Both the position numbers and the translations under genes were made by a program. Source: Patiria pectinifera (lineage: Eukaryota; Echinodermata; Asteroidea; Valvatida; Asterinidae). From it: DNA of 64,000 bases. The stretch is taken from contig CM057140.1 of the NCBI GenBank assembly GCA_029964075.1, positions 7,458,643-7,522,642 of the forward strand. The letters run 5' to 3'. Under the pieces are notes generated by a model that made no database searches, was not told the origin of the DNA, and was given only the letters and a program-made list of their open reading frames with translations. Shown in pieces: positions 11,588 to 23,211 of the stretch; position 1 is the first letter of the stretch, and every line of letters begins with the position of its first letter.

Positions 11588-12067
11588 TTTGCATCTGATC
11601 TCATACAAAACATACTGACGGATCACAGTGACATCCTCGCACCAGTTTTAGCATTCATCTTCCAAAAATCTATTTCATATTCCGACATCCCTGAAGACTG
11701 GAAGAAAACAAATAAATATTCACCATCAAATTACAGGCCTGTATCGCTTACCTCAGTGACCTGTAAGATGTTAGAACATATCATATTCGCACAAATTATG
11801 GATCACCTTGATGACTACAACTTACTAGTCCACTACCAACATGGATTGAGGGAAAAGCACAGCTGTGACAACCAATTAACAACCACCACAGATGATCTCC
11901 ACAAAAAGCTGGATTCTGGCACACAGCAAGATGTACTGATCCTTGACTTTGCAAAAGCATTTGAGAAAGTACCACATCAACAGTGCTTACAAAATAAGAA
12001 CACTGCAGCACTAGGGGTCAAATGCATTGAAGGGACTAGCTCATCACTACCAGACAGCAAGCTGTAG
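11588..12067 (+). pseudogene. Non-LTR retrotransposon RT fragment, CR1/jockey-like
   Basis: The frame opens after a stop at 11585 and runs to 12067. It includes LTDHSDILAPVLAFIFQKS, DIPEDWKK, SNYRPVSLTSVTCKMLEHI, YQHGLREKHSC and VLILDFAKAFEKVPH. These correspond to RT motifs 0-3 of CR1/jockey-type LINEs, and the DFAKAF aspartate of motif A is present. About 10 residues are missing between DWKK and NKYSPSNYR, where intact elements have an ANV-x-P-I-F-K-K-G segment. The catalytic YxDD region is not in this fragment. It is a truncated relic in UTP14 intron 8, on the opposite strand to the gene. Confidence 0.82.
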
Positions 12068-12084
12068 TATTGGATGGAGAATCA

Positions 12085-12399
12085 TTAATGGGAGTCCACA
12101 GGGAGTTCAAGTCCTTGTCTGGTGTGGGTGGTCCAGGCCTCACTGCTGTATAACAGAGTGCTGATGATGCATGTTTGGTAGACCTGGAGTTTTGTGCACA
12201 CAGTTAGGTTCTTGTTAGACCACACTCTCTTTGCCAGCCTTGCCATCACTGTGGCGGCCCTGGCAAGATGGGTGCTCAGTTCTGCGTCAAGTGACAGGTT
12301 GCTGGAGAATGTTGATCCGCGGTACGTAAAGGTGCCCACACAGTCTAGGGTCTTGTTGTCAATAGAGATGGAGGGTGGGGTTTTGACGTCTTGGCCCAT
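12085..12399 (-). pseudogene. LINE RT C-terminal part
   Basis: It encodes MGQDVKTPPSISIDNKTLD, a FTYRGSTFSSNLSLDAE segment (FTYLGST-type) and CIISTLLYSSEAWTTH. These match the region after the YxDD motif in this LINE family. About 90 residues between FHNNMQA and MGQDV, including the catalytic YxDD, are missing. Confidence 0.85.
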
Positions 12400-12407
12400 G
12401 ACATGGG

Positions 12408-12595
12408 TTTTCCAGATAAATCTGTTCGATATTTTGCTGTTACCATTTGCTGTTACCGTGATGATGTGTCACTCATGTGACTATAATTAGTTCTATATCA
12501 GTGGTCATTTCATAAAACAGGGCCTTGGCCTTGGCCTTGGCCTTGAGGGTTAAGCCTTGGCCTCGAGGCTTGAGGGTCAAAGCCTTGGCCTTGGC
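12408..12595. repeat. GGCCTTGG-rich repeat with copy at 40612-40804
   Basis: It contains a 41-bp segment (12408-12448, TTTTCCAGATAAATCTGTTC and following) identical to 40764-40804, and a CCTTGG-rich block (12520-12596) matching 40655-40712. The order of the two blocks is reversed between the sites although the strand is the same. Confidence 0.8.
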
Positions 12596-12596
12596 C

Positions 12597-13227
12597 TGCA
12601 TGTTGTTGTGAAATGATGTCACGATGCTGAGAAGTTTTAGAGGGCAACCGATCTTTGCAATCAGCTTGAAGAGACTATCTCTGCTAACAAGGTCGAAGGC
12701 CTTGTGAGGTCGACGAAAGCGAGATACAAAGGTCTCCTCTGTTCACGGCATTTCTCCTGCAGTTGTCGAAGGGTGAAGATCATGTCCACCGTGGATCTTG
12801 CTGCCCTGAAGCCACACTGTGATTCAGGGTAGACGCGCTCTGCCAGAAGCTGGAGCCTGATAAGGGCAACGCGTGCGAAGACCTTCCCCACAGTGCTGAG
12901 CAGAGAGATGCCGTGGTAGTTGTTACAGTCACTGCGGTCGCCCTTGTTCTTGTACAGCGTGACGATTTTGGCGTCACGTATGTCCTGGGGGACGACTCCT
13001 TCATTCCAGCAAAGGCAGAGGAGGTCGTGAAGATATGGCAAAAGGGTTGGTTTCCCAAGTTGGATGATGTCAGGTGTTATTCCATCAGCACCTGGGGCCT
13101 TGCCGCAAGCGAGTCTGTCAATGGCTTTGCTGAGCTCCTCTTGCATGGGGTCCTTGTCAAGCTCCTCCATCACAGGCAGGCTTGCGATGCCATTCAGAGC
13201 CTCCTCTGATAGTGTTTTCTGTGGCAT
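12597..13227 (-). pseudogene. LINE reverse transcriptase, N-terminal half
   Basis: RT motifs seen are KAPGADGITPDII, YKNKGDRSDCNNYHGISLLS (Arg-to-His change in the NYRGI motif), CGFRAARSTVDMIFTLRQLQ, EKCREQRRPLYLAFVDLT and, after a frameshift at about 12700, KAFDLVSRDSLFKLIAKIGC, P and the segment ending FHNNMQA. Motif A (F-V-D-L-T) keeps its aspartate. The sequence then breaks at 12596. Confidence 0.87.
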
Positions 13228-13257
13228 ATAACTCCATGTAGTGCTCAGCCCACCTTT

Positions 13258-13957
13258 CTATCTGTTTGCTGCTGTCGGTGATGACTTCACCGGACTTGGA
13301 TTTGAGAGGCGCTGTTTTTTGATGGAGGGGCCTGTGGCTTGCTTGATCCCCTCGAACATGCCCCTGATGTCACCTGTGTCGGAGGCGGCTTGTATGCTGG
13401 AGGAGAGTTTAAGCCAGTAGTTGTTTGCGCAGCGTCGTGCTGTTTGCTGAGCCTTGCCCCTAGCTTTTCTAAGAGCCTCAAGGTTCCTCGTCGATGGATT
13501 ATCATTGTACTTGAGGAAGGCGGTGCGCTTGGCCTCAATAACTGGCTCCATCTTCCTCACTTTCTTGCCATATGCTGCGAGGGCTTGGTCATAAATGGTG
13601 TCACACAGGCAGTTCCACTTGTCCACAGCACTTTGCTGATTGGAGGAGGAGAGTGCTTGATCAAGTGAGGTGGGGAAGAGCTGGGTGACAGTTGGATTTA
13701 TGGAGCGGCTGGCGTTGATGCGGGGACGTGCCTTCTGCTTGGCATGGTGGACCTGCCTGGGCTGTAGCTTGACCTTACTGAGGACGAGGGAGTGGTCCGT
13801 GTCGCAGTCCGCACTATGAAATGTGCGGGTGAAGTGGACAAAGTTGAGTGCCTCTCGTCTCGTGATGATGAGGTCGAGCTGGTGCCAGCGTTTGGATCTT
13901 GGGTGTCTCCAGGAGACCCTGTGCAATGGCTTAGTCTGGAAAAAGGTGTTGGTGATG
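13258..13957 (-). pseudogene. LINE endonuclease C-terminus and linker
   Basis: It resumes directly after the insertion with ITNTFFQTKPLHRVSWRHPR, then QLDLIITRR and CDTDHSLVLSK. The D-H (SDH-type) motif at the end of LINE endonucleases is present as TDH. A lysine/arginine-rich linker follows, which in intact elements leads to the RT. A frameshift near 13260 separates it from the RT frame; the other frame carries KSGEVITDSSKQIERWAEHY across the gap. Confidence 0.85.
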
Positions 13958-13960
13958 CAG

Positions 13961-14580
13961 CACCCGATTTCACGAAGCGCTGCGACGCGTCGCAACTCGA
14001 GTTACGATGTGTAACACGTCGCAACTCGCGACGCGTCGTATCATCCATTTCACGAAAGTTGCGCTGTGTTGAACGCGTCTTAAGTTCCTTGACAACGGCT
14101 TAAAACACATCGCAAGTTAAGACGTGTCTAGTGGTCGTCGCAAATAAGAAGAGTCATTTCTAAGCCAGTTTTATGCCATAAACATTACATTAACGAGATT
14201 ATAATACCGAGGCAATGTGTGTAAAGTTGTAAATAGGAAATTCATTGAATAATTATGAATTAGACAAGAATATTAGAGTTGAAATTTCAAAGTAGCTATA
14301 CAGTCCAATGAGAGCTTGTTTTCCTTCAAAATTGCATCGCACGGCCGCCATTTTGTTTTACGTTTTAACAAATTTTGAGCTGAGATCCGACGACTTTTTG
14401 TTGAATATCAGATGACTATTTACTGTACGCTTTACTAAATACATAAAACACTCGTCGAGATGTGCTATAAATACACCTATGACGCGTCGCACTTACGACG
14501 TGTTTCGTGAAATGGATCGCAGGACGCGTCGCATCGCTGCGATGCATCGTAAGTTACGAAGAGTTTGATAAAATCGGGTG
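13961..14580. mobile_element. 620-bp DNA element inside the LINE, TSD CAG
   Basis: The ends are CACCCGATTT and AAATCGGGTG. CAG flanks it on both sides (13958-13960 and 14581-14583), and removing the element and one CAG restores the LINE frame. Subterminal regions carry many ACGCGTCGC/GCGACGCGT motifs and inverted copies of ATCCATTTCACGAAA. A 3-bp duplication and CAC termini are compatible with the EnSpm/CACTA or PIF/Harbinger groups. No transposase is encoded. Confidence 0.9.
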
Positions 14581-14583
14581 CAG

Positions 14584-14837
14584 AACTGATAATAGCAGCA
14601 CAACTCTAGCAGTCTCTGCCCATTCTCGTTCATACTCCCCACTCCGAAGTGTCCAAGGCAGTCTGGCCAGGATTCGTGGTCGGCGCCAACCCTAGCATTG
14701 AAGTCCCCCAGGAGGAACAGGTGCTCGTTCTTTGGGATGGTGCTGATGGCTGTGTCAAGCTCCTCGTAGAACTTGTCTTTTGACACAGGGGGAGAGCAGA
14801 GGGTTGGGGCGTAAACGCAATCTCGAGAGGGACACAA
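14584..14837 (-). pseudogene. LINE endonuclease domain, N-terminal part
   Basis: It encodes a segment with FLLGDFNARVGADHESW, the GDFNAR motif of AP-type endonucleases in LINEs, where the Asp and Asn are catalytic. It then continues to NGQRLLELC and CYYQFC, at which point the inserted DNA element begins. The ORF as read through the insertion (to 14493) is chimeric, and its last 30 residues come from the inserted element. Confidence 0.87.
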
Positions 14838-15104
14838 TTTTATTATTGCGAGAGGGGTATTTGTGCTTTAGAGGGGTACTTTTTCATCTTGAGAAGGTGC
14901 ACAATCTTGTTAATGCGCAAGGGGCACTTATGTTTTTGAGGGGCAGTTTTCCGTAACAAGAGAGGAGACAATTTTATTTGTAGCGCGATCATATGCTTTC
15001 ACGTGGGCGTTTGAGGGACAGTTTTGTTTTTATCTCGAGAGGCACATTATAACCGCGAGAGGGGCACTTTTTTGGCCTGGCAAAATCGGGGGGGGGGGGG
15101 GGGG
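14838..15104. repeat. Degenerate GAGAGGGGCAC repeat and G17 tract
   Basis: Diverged units of 35-40 bp carry (C/G)GAGAGGGGCAC or GAGGGGYACTTTT. The region ends in a poly-G run at 15088-15104. It may be the 5' edge of the adjacent LINE insertion or an unrelated repeat. Confidence 0.6.
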
Positions 15105-15524
15105 AAGGACGTTTTTGATGCTGTTTTTGTATTTCGGAACAATACAAAAAACTGATGGAATGTGAGAACACTAAATAATGACCCTATATAATATTCAGCA
15201 ATTTGGAAAGATATGGTGTAAAGATTGCAGCCCTTCCTGAATCTTAGTTTGTAGAACAAGGGAAGTTCCAGGGCACATGTTCTTCTGGACAGGTGAAGAC
15301 AATGATGAAAGATGTGAATCCAGAGAATGCATTGCTACAGACAACTCACTGGGTAGCCTCTTCACTACAAGTATGACTAACAGGCTTATGAAGCTGTGAG
15401 CTCCATGCAAATGAGGGTATTTTGTGACATTATTCACTACATATGCACCTACCATGACTAACTCTTTCTCAACAATGAATAATTTAACAAATTGTTTGAT
15501 CACATGATTTAAGATGTCCCAGAA

Positions 15525-15590
15525 GCTGAAAAGCTTATTTTTTTGTGGTGACTTTAATGCCAGGATAAGAGGTGATCATGCCACTTAAAG
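15525..15590 (+). pseudogene. Short LINE endonuclease remnant
   Basis: In frame it reads QKLKSLFFCGDFNARIRGDH and then hits a stop. GDFNAR is the same endonuclease motif as in the neighbouring LINE but on the opposite strand, so this is a separate fragment. Confidence 0.6.
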
Positions 15591-15611
15591 AATTTATCTA
15601 GGGAGATGTGG

Positions 15612-16955
15612 AAGAGCTTTGTTTATAGTCAGGTGGCTTAGACCTAATTTTTGACAAGATCATGACCAACTGGTCCAAAGCACCAAACCTGGCAGAAAAA
15701 TTCTTATAGCCCCAGAGAAGATATTTAGAAGGGGTGACACCTGAAATTCTTTTGGGAAGGGTGCCTGATTTGCATAAATCATAAATACTTGCCGTGTAAT
15801 ATACTTGTTCCCATATTTGGGTTAACTTTTTGTGTTTTTATTTTTTGAAAAGTATATTTTGGTGATTCTACTTACTCATCCTTACTTCAATAACATTTTC
15901 TAAAGCATATAAGTGACTGAATAATTATGAGGACATAGTAACAATCCAAAATGGCTTCTATTATACCCTAAAGTTGCGCGCATTTACCTTGTCTCCAAAT
16001 ATCAGCAAGTAGTCTTGCCAAACCTCAGTATTGATGAGCTTCAAATTCACCATGTTGCTTACTGGCAAAGTTACCCTATTAACAATTTATGGAAAATTAT
16101 AAACTTCATGTGAAAAATGATAACATTGTGATATGTGATATTGTGATGTGCACAGAAAACAAAAACGGGGGAAAAAAAGCGAGGTGTCCGTAAATTGGGC
16201 TTAAAAGTAGGTGAAGGGTTGCCTAAAGTGGGAGACTCGAACAAGTTCCAGGAAATTCCCAAAAGTATTGGCAAGAAAACATTTTGACGGAGACATAATT
16301 ATAATAAACAACAATAATCTCTTATTTGGGGGATTTCCTTGAACTTGTTTAAGTCCCCCACGTTAGGCAACCCTTCGCCTTATTGTTAGCCCAATTTATG
16401 GACACCTCATTCCCCCCCCCCTTTTTTTCTCTTTTTTTTGTGGCTAATCATCAAGATGTTATAATTTTGGAAATAATTTCCCATTTATTTTTGATAGGGT
16501 AACTGTGCCAGGTAGTAACTTTGTGAATTTGAAGCTCATCAATACTGACGTTTGGCGAGACTACTTGGTATCTGAGGAAAAGGTAAATGCGCGCAACTTT
16601 GGGGTATAGTAGTAGTCATTTTTTTATCTTAATTATGTCCTCATAATTATCCAGTCACTTATACTTTAGGCAATGTTACTTAAGAAAGGATGTGTAATTA
16701 GAATCCCCAGAATATACTTTTCAAAAAATAAAAAAAATAAAAAAATACCCAAATATGGGAATAAATATATTACACGGCAGTTATTAACGATTTATGCAAA
16801 TCAGGCACCCTTCCCAAAAGAATTTTAGGTGTCACGCCTTCTAAATATCTTCAATAGGGGTACAAGAATCTATCTGCCGTGTTTGGTGCTTTGGACCAGT
16901 CGGTCACGATTCCAACCATATGCCACCTGACTATTAACTGCTCTTCCTGAAATGC
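15612..16955. mobile_element. 1.34-kb imperfect palindrome (foldback-type)
   Basis: The left arm (to about 16270) and right arm (from about 16318) are inverted copies, interrupted by short insertions. Matched landmarks are TTATAGTCAGGTGGC (left) against its complement near 16920, AAGGGTGCCTGATTTGCAT against its complement near 16800, TGATGAGCTTCAAATTCAC near 16033 against 16525, and AAGGGTTGCCTAA near 16213 against 16368. Divergence is about 10-20 percent by eye. No reading frame and no clear target duplication were seen. Confidence 0.8.
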
Positions 16956-16999
16956 CCAGAGCACAACCAGGCAGTAATACTCTATTCCACACGTCTGAG

Positions 17000-17735
17000 A
17001 ATGGTTCTCCACATGGCATCAGGCTCTAGGTCAAAAGATCTTACCTCTCACACTATTTCTGGACTAACTCTTAAGATATAGCAGATAAAAACAAGCACAA
17101 GAGCGATGGCGGTATGGAATGGTCTGTGGGTTATTTTCTTGTAACTTCTTTGTGCAACTTCCATAATACATCACATTCAAGTTACAAATACAAACCAGCC
17201 TTGACACAAGGAAACTTAACACTGCTGAACTCAGTAGCACATGTCTGCAAAGCAGTCTTTGAATGAACACCATCATGTCACTTTCCAACATGCAGGGAGA
17301 CACAGTTGACCAACAGTGGGAAACCTTTAAGGCTGAGACCTGCTGCCTCAATATTCATTTCAAAAACTGAAACCAAAATTATTGACTTCCTAAAATATTT
17401 CAATAACTAACTTCAAGTACCTATAACTTTCCATTTCCTAATAATCCTGTACTCCATGATAGAATGAATGCCCATTGCAAACAAAATATTACAGATCACA
17501 ACTGGGCGATTTCATATTACATGGAAGAAATTCTCTGATATATCTTCTGATGGGTGAAATGCATACCTAAATACTCCAGCTTCAGGGACCAAATGAGTTT
17601 GAGAACGTGATACTTTGGGTAAAATTAAAGGATTTGTAAATGTGTTTTTCAAATGCCTTTGAATTTTACCATTTGCCATTATTTGCCCTCAATTTTCAAA
17701 TCACTAACTCAAACACGTTTCTAAGTATGAGAGGT
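17000..17735. other. UTP14 intron 8 stretch, nothing recognised
   Basis: No repeat ends, splice-bounded exon or domain was recognised here. Confidence 0.4.
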
Positions 17736-17738
17736 TAA

Positions 17739-18237
17739 AGCTATAGTCCATCATTTGTAATTTGTGCATTTTGTTCGTTTGAAGCAACAAAAGAGTTCAA
17801 AATCCAATAAAGGATACTAAGCAACTAACCTGATAAAGTTTCAGCTAAGCTTCAGCTGTACATTCCGAGAAAAACAGCATTCTAAGATCTCAATTTCAAA
17901 TCAAAAGTTACTGAATCATGTTTTAAATTGCAGCTATACGCGACGTCGCGCACTGATCCGACGAATTATAACAACCGCGCGCGCGTGTGCGTCGTTCCAA
18001 TACTTGCGCGCTGCGCTGAATAACAAAACGAACTACTAATTTAAATTTTCCTACAGTGCTTCTTAAGAATCACCGTTGGAAATGCCTTCTTTCGTTGATT
18101 ACTTCAAAATGACAGCTTCCCAGAAAGAATAATTTCACAGGGAGTTTAGTTCCCTTACTATCTTTCAACTAAGTATGTTTTTCAACAATAATTACGCCAG
18201 TTACTTTTCGGATGGCTGCAAATGATGGACTATAGCT
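17739..18237. mobile_element. 499-bp MITE with TTAA target duplication
   Basis: TTAA flanks both ends (17735-17738 and 18238-18241). The terminal inverted repeats are a perfect 19 bp, AGCTATAGTCCATCATTTG. The interior includes a CpG-rich patch (17940-18020) and no open frame of note. TTAA duplications are characteristic of the piggyBac and Kolobok groups. Confidence 0.88.
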
Positions 18238-18324
18238 TTAACAGGGTAGGTACTTCTCTATCCACACAAAGGCCTGCATACATGTATGTGTCTTCATTTA
18301 TAGTACAGGCATTATGTGAAAAAT

Positions 18325-21300
18325 TAAGGGGTAACCTCAAACAAATTGCAACAGAAACTATTTAAAAAGGTTATTACTCAGAAAAATCTCCTCTATAACA
18401 TATTAAAAGTCTTAAGAAATCCGAGTGGTGGAAAGTAGTTTTCTAATGTGTTTCTTAACCACACCCAGTACCACTTTTTTTGCTACTTTATAATGGAATA
18501 TTTAGTGATGCTGCAACAATATATTTAATACTAAACACAGAGAGTTGATCTTAATTTATTATTGAGATGCCCATTGACTTCAGAAAGGATCTGTAGATGA
18601 TTTATATTCATTTATTATGCTGTAATATATATATACTATCTGCAATATGATGTATATATGAATCTATATATAACATATAGGTTCAGTCTATTCTGTTACC
18701 ATTGGTTTCACGCACACGCATACTGCGTGGCGATCATCAGGCGAATTTACTCATTATTCTAGACCTTGGTAAGTTTCAATATCCCTATGTTTCCCAAATT
18801 TGCGATATGCCGATAATAATTTGCATAAATGCCATTTATTAATTTGCATAGATTAAAGTTACAATTATGGCTGTCATGTGTGGACATGTCACACTAAAAT
18901 TTTCCCTGATAATCCAAGTCCAGTCATGTACATAAATTAATTTCACACCATGGTGCATTGCTATAAGGTTCCTTAAAAAAGGAAAGAAATCCAAGTGGTG
19001 GAAATATGCCTAATTTGCATAAATTCAAAATGGCCACTAATTACAAGATTTTTGATTTGGCCATAACTCTTGTCCTGCATTGCTTTTTGGAGTACTTTGA
19101 ACAACAATTTGTCCTTTGACATTGATTTCATCATCATTCCAGTCCGAGGTACCTTATGAGATCCTATGTTTCCTATGGGGTATAATATTTTTTTGTTAAG
19201 GTTTCTAGCTCTTGTCAAAGTTGGTATAAGTGTTGGAAAATGTGATATCCCTGTGTCGCAGAGCGAACCCTTGCGCCGCTCTACTCGGACCAAAAATCAA
19301 GGAATAACTCAAGAGAACAGAGGATTCAACACAGGAGTTACAAATCACAAAAATCAAATTTATATTACGGGAAAGAAATAAACCAAAAAACCGCAAACCT
19401 CAATCCCAAAATACGTGGGCGAGGGTTTTATACCCCTCCCGCATGGGTGCAAGCCCGGAATTGGTATGCAACAAAGGAAAAAGGAATTACGATTTGCATA
19501 ATTCACCTAGCACCCACCTCCGAATTACATAACACTTTACGGCTGTAAAAAATTAGTGATTGATGAATTAACTCCGAAAATAAAAGGAATAATTTTAACA
19601 GTCTTGTGACACCCTGTACATAAACACATTTCAGGGACAAAAAAATCCCTACTTTAAATCCACTAGTACACTGCATAGGGATATCACATTTTGCAACGCG
19701 TATGCCAACTTTGAGATGAACCAAAAACCGAACAAAAAATATCATTCCCAATGTTTTGATATTTTGTAGCGAACATCTTGGGGTTTAATATTCATCCAAG
19801 TTTGTCTCAATGTCGGGTGATCCACTAGGTCAAATTCAAGGTCAAATTAAAGGTCAAAATGTCATTTTACTTAAAATAACCCCGACATGAAAAAAACAAT
19901 GGTAAATTTGGATTTCTCATGATGTAACCTTTCAAAAGAAATTAAGATTAACACATTTGGCTCACAGATTATAGAAATATGGTCATTTAAAAATGGCAGC
20001 AATGTCCATTTTGACCAAAATTGCCTGGGCGGTAGCGCGAAAACTGTTTGTCCGATGGTGCTAAAACTTAAAATTTCGGCTTTTCAGCCGAAATTACCCC
20101 ATAAACTAAATATGATCCAATTTGAAGAGGTTGGGGTTTCAAATTTAAAAGTTTTGGGGGTGTGATTTGACACTGAATGGCCCCAATGTCAAATGACAAA
20201 ATGTTGTTTAAAGTATCCTGAAAAGCAACTTAGGACGAGAGTTATTACTAGATAGCATATTATGTCATATTTTTGGCCACTGCATTTTTCTTTGCTAAAG
20301 AAGGAATTTTTCTCATAATTATTTGGATAGACTTTACCTTCCTAAGCTGGAAATCCATTTGTAACATTTTTTTTCTATCTACCATGTGGCAGTCATCTTG
20401 GAATTCATAATGGCCGCCATTTCGGGCCTAATTTGTATCTAACTTCGGACCTGATTGTCATATGAAGTTCAGTTTGGTGGCAAACCCCATGTTTTTGATA
20501 CCAAGGAACCCACGAAAATCATTGTTGATGGGGTATACTCCCAGTTTAGTACCCCATCAACAATGATTAACTTGGGTTCCTTGGTATCAAGAACATATGC
20601 AGTTTGCCACCAAAATGGACTTCATACGACATTCAGGTGCCACCTTATTATTAAATGAAATCAAAGATGGCCGCTATTTTTGAATATCCAATATGGCTGC
20701 CATCCATTTGGGATGCCTAAATGTGCTAATTGTATTCCTTGGTATCAAATTTATGGGCTTTGCCACCACCAATAGTGACTTCATACGACATTGAAGTCCA
20801 AATTTATTATACAAATAGTTCAGAATGGCGGCAATTATGAAATATCAAAGATGGCTGCCATCAACTGTAAGTACCCCGTCCACAGTGATTTACTTGAGTT
20901 CATTGAAATACATGGACTTCATAGGACATTCAGGTGCAATGTTATTATAAATAAGATCCAAGATGGCGGCTATTTTGTAAAAAATCCAAGATGGCTGCCA
21001 TCCATCTGGGATAGATCATCAGCAATGGGTCATTAACCCTAAGCTCACCTAAAACTACAAAATACTACTGAGTAGTAACCTGTAGTATGCATTTCTTTCC
21101 ATACAAGTGTGCACAACACATGTAGTATTCTGTGCTATTTGGTCCTTGACCCCAAAGGAGCCCTTAGGATGTTAGGGTTAAGATAACTTGGTATCAAATG
21201 TATGGGGTTTGCCACCAAAATTGACTTCGTACGCCATTCAAGTCCAAATTTATTATGCAAATAAGCCGAAAATGGCGGCCATATATTTGAAATATCCAAG

Positions 21301-22147
21301 ATGGCTGCCATCCATTTGCAGTAGACCATAAACAATAATGTACTCGGGTTCCTTGGTATCAAAAACATGGGGTTTGCCATCAAAATAAACTTCATGTGAC
21401 AATCAAGTCCGAAGTTATGATACAAATTAGGCTCGAAATGGCGGCCATTTTGAAATCCAAGATGGCCGCCACACGGTAGCTGAGAAAAAATGTCTCCAAT
21501 GCATTTCCGGCTTAGGGAGGTAAACTCTTTCCAAATATGGCAAAAATTACTTCTTAAACAAAAAAAAGCAAAAGTACATAACGGCCTATATACTATTATG
21601 GCCGCGACAAATCATATGAAAATCATGTAAGTAGCGGCCTTTTGAATTTATGCAAATTAGGCATATTTCCACCACTTGGATTTTTAACAACTTTTTTAGG
21701 GACCTTATAACTTATAGCAATGCACTGTGGTGTGAAATTTGACTTGGATTATCAGGGAACACTCAATTGGTACATGTCCACACATGGCATCCATTATTTT
21801 AACTTTAATTAGGCATATTGATATACGGCATTTATGCAAATTATACGGCATTTGGAAAATTTCGGAAACAAAGGGATCTTGGAATTTACCTAGGACTTGA
21901 ATAATGAGTAAATCAATGTAAAAGGACTAACACTGTTGTTTAAAGTACCTCTAAAATCCACCTAGTATGAGAAATATGACCAAATCAATGCAAAAGTCCT
22001 AAAATATGCGGCCATTTTGGATTTATGCAAATTAGGCATATTTCCACCACCTCAATTTTTTAAGACTTTTAGTATGTCATTTTAGGGACCTTATAGAAAT
22101 GCACTGTGGTGAAAAAAAGTTCTGCTGCAATTTGTTTGAGGTCAAAC
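18325..22147. mobile_element. 3.8-kb composite of nested inverted repeats
   Basis: Four inverted pairs are visible: 18325-18445 with 22040-22147 (CCTCAAACAAATTGCA near each outer end), 18735-19040 with 21640-21930 (both with GTGGTGGAAATATGCCTAAT or its complement), 19175-19262 with 19672-19762 (AAATGTGATATCCCT), and 20280-20545 with 21345-21550 (GCAAACCCCATGTTTTTGAT). The two inner pairs are not concentric with the outer ones. Several AAGATGGC(G/T)GCCAT units occur between 20400 and 21480. No transposase was recognised. Confidence 0.78.
20478..20612. repeat. Strong hairpin inside the composite
   Basis: GATACCAAGGAACCCACG on the left pairs with a TGGGTTCCTTGGTATC segment on the right, and ATTGTTGATGGGGTA pairs with TACCCCATCAACAAT. 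The stems flank a loop of about 15 bp. Confidence 0.85.
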
Positions 22148-22159
22148 CTTATATTGCCT

Positions 22160-23175
22160 GTACTATTATTTTGGAACAAAAGATGATGCACGACAGTTGG
22201 ATTTCAGGTCATGTTCTGATGACATGCAAATTGCCTAAGACATTTCTTGTCCAAGACAAAAGCCATGATGTTTTCTTTTAGTTTCATATATTTTAGATTT
22301 TAAATATTGTCCCATATGACACTTATGCCATGTCGTACAGGACATGTCACGTACAACATACTGTACCATACTTTAACTTAAGGCTTTTGAATTTATCAAA
22401 ATTTGTGAATTTTCCAATAATACGACTTGTGCGATAAGTACATTAAATATTGAAGACTAGTGCAAATGAATAGGATACAGTTCTGCATTGTTACACTTGT
22501 GGAAATTGCTGACTACTATGCTCTGTACTTTATGTACGTGATACATGTACTTGTACATATATTTATATCATGCTTCCAAGTAGTAAACATAATTGCAGAA
22601 TTATCCGGATGACTACATGGATGCAGTTTCATTTTTGTGCATTATTGTTTCCAGGGATGTAAGTTGACTCTTGACATTTTTGCCACAAATTCGAGATACA
22701 ACTACAAAGAAAAGAATACACACACATGTATGGTGCCAATACGTTATTTACAATTTGAATTTTTTTTTTTTATATCAGCCAATTACAGGGAGAGCCTTAA
22801 AAAGAAGTAGGGACATTTTATGGAGTCATCCTAAGGGGCCACCTACATAAAGGTTTCCACAGACAACTAACCCTCCTGAAACAAATGAATAGACACGAGC
22901 ATATGAAAGAAATTTGCTTTTTATAATGTTGAAATTAAACACCCACCATGGCTGTTGTTAATGACATTTTTTTGCCCAAAATGTACCTGAAAGTTTTTAG
23001 TTTGGATTCCTTATTGTCTTGACTTTATTGTGCTATGCTTTTCCATGTGGTGCTTGATCACTGTGAAGCCTCCATTTTCATGAATAATAAATAGTACATT
23101 CACACCTAGCCCTCAAGCTGGATGGGAAATTTATAATTTTTGACTTGTTTTTGACCTTTTTTTTTAACTGAATAG
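22160..23175. other. UTP14 intron 8 stretch with two GTCCYRTAYGACA motifs
   Basis: GTCCCATATGACAC lies at 22309-22322 and an inverted TGTCGTACAGGAC at 22331-22343; the same motif recurs at 27216-27771. The rest is AT-rich with TACATGTA palindromes near 22540. Confidence 0.5.
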
Positions 23176-23211
23176 GTATTTATGAATGGGAATATTAAAC
23201 ACTCTGTTTAA

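Larger units (their letters stand above)
12085..14837 (-). mobile_element. Endonuclease-RT LINE relic, interrupted twice
   Basis: Reading leftwards, it has an AP-type endonuclease (14837-14584), the endonuclease end and a linker (13957-13258), the RT (13227-12597) and the post-RT-core part (12399-12085). A 620-bp DNA element splits the endonuclease (13961-14580). A segment of about 190 bp unrelated to the LINE (12408-12595) replaces the part encoding the YxDD active site. Frameshifts lie near 13240 and 12700. It belongs to the same broad family as the plus-strand copy at 48262-49717: both share CREQ...DLTKAFD-type, QLQEKCREQ and FTY-GST motifs. The RTE-like clade is likely but not certain. 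Confidence 0.88.

Noticed and set aside
12780..13668. Several plus-strand and alternative-frame open frames
   Set aside because: Shadows of the minus-strand LINE polyprotein.
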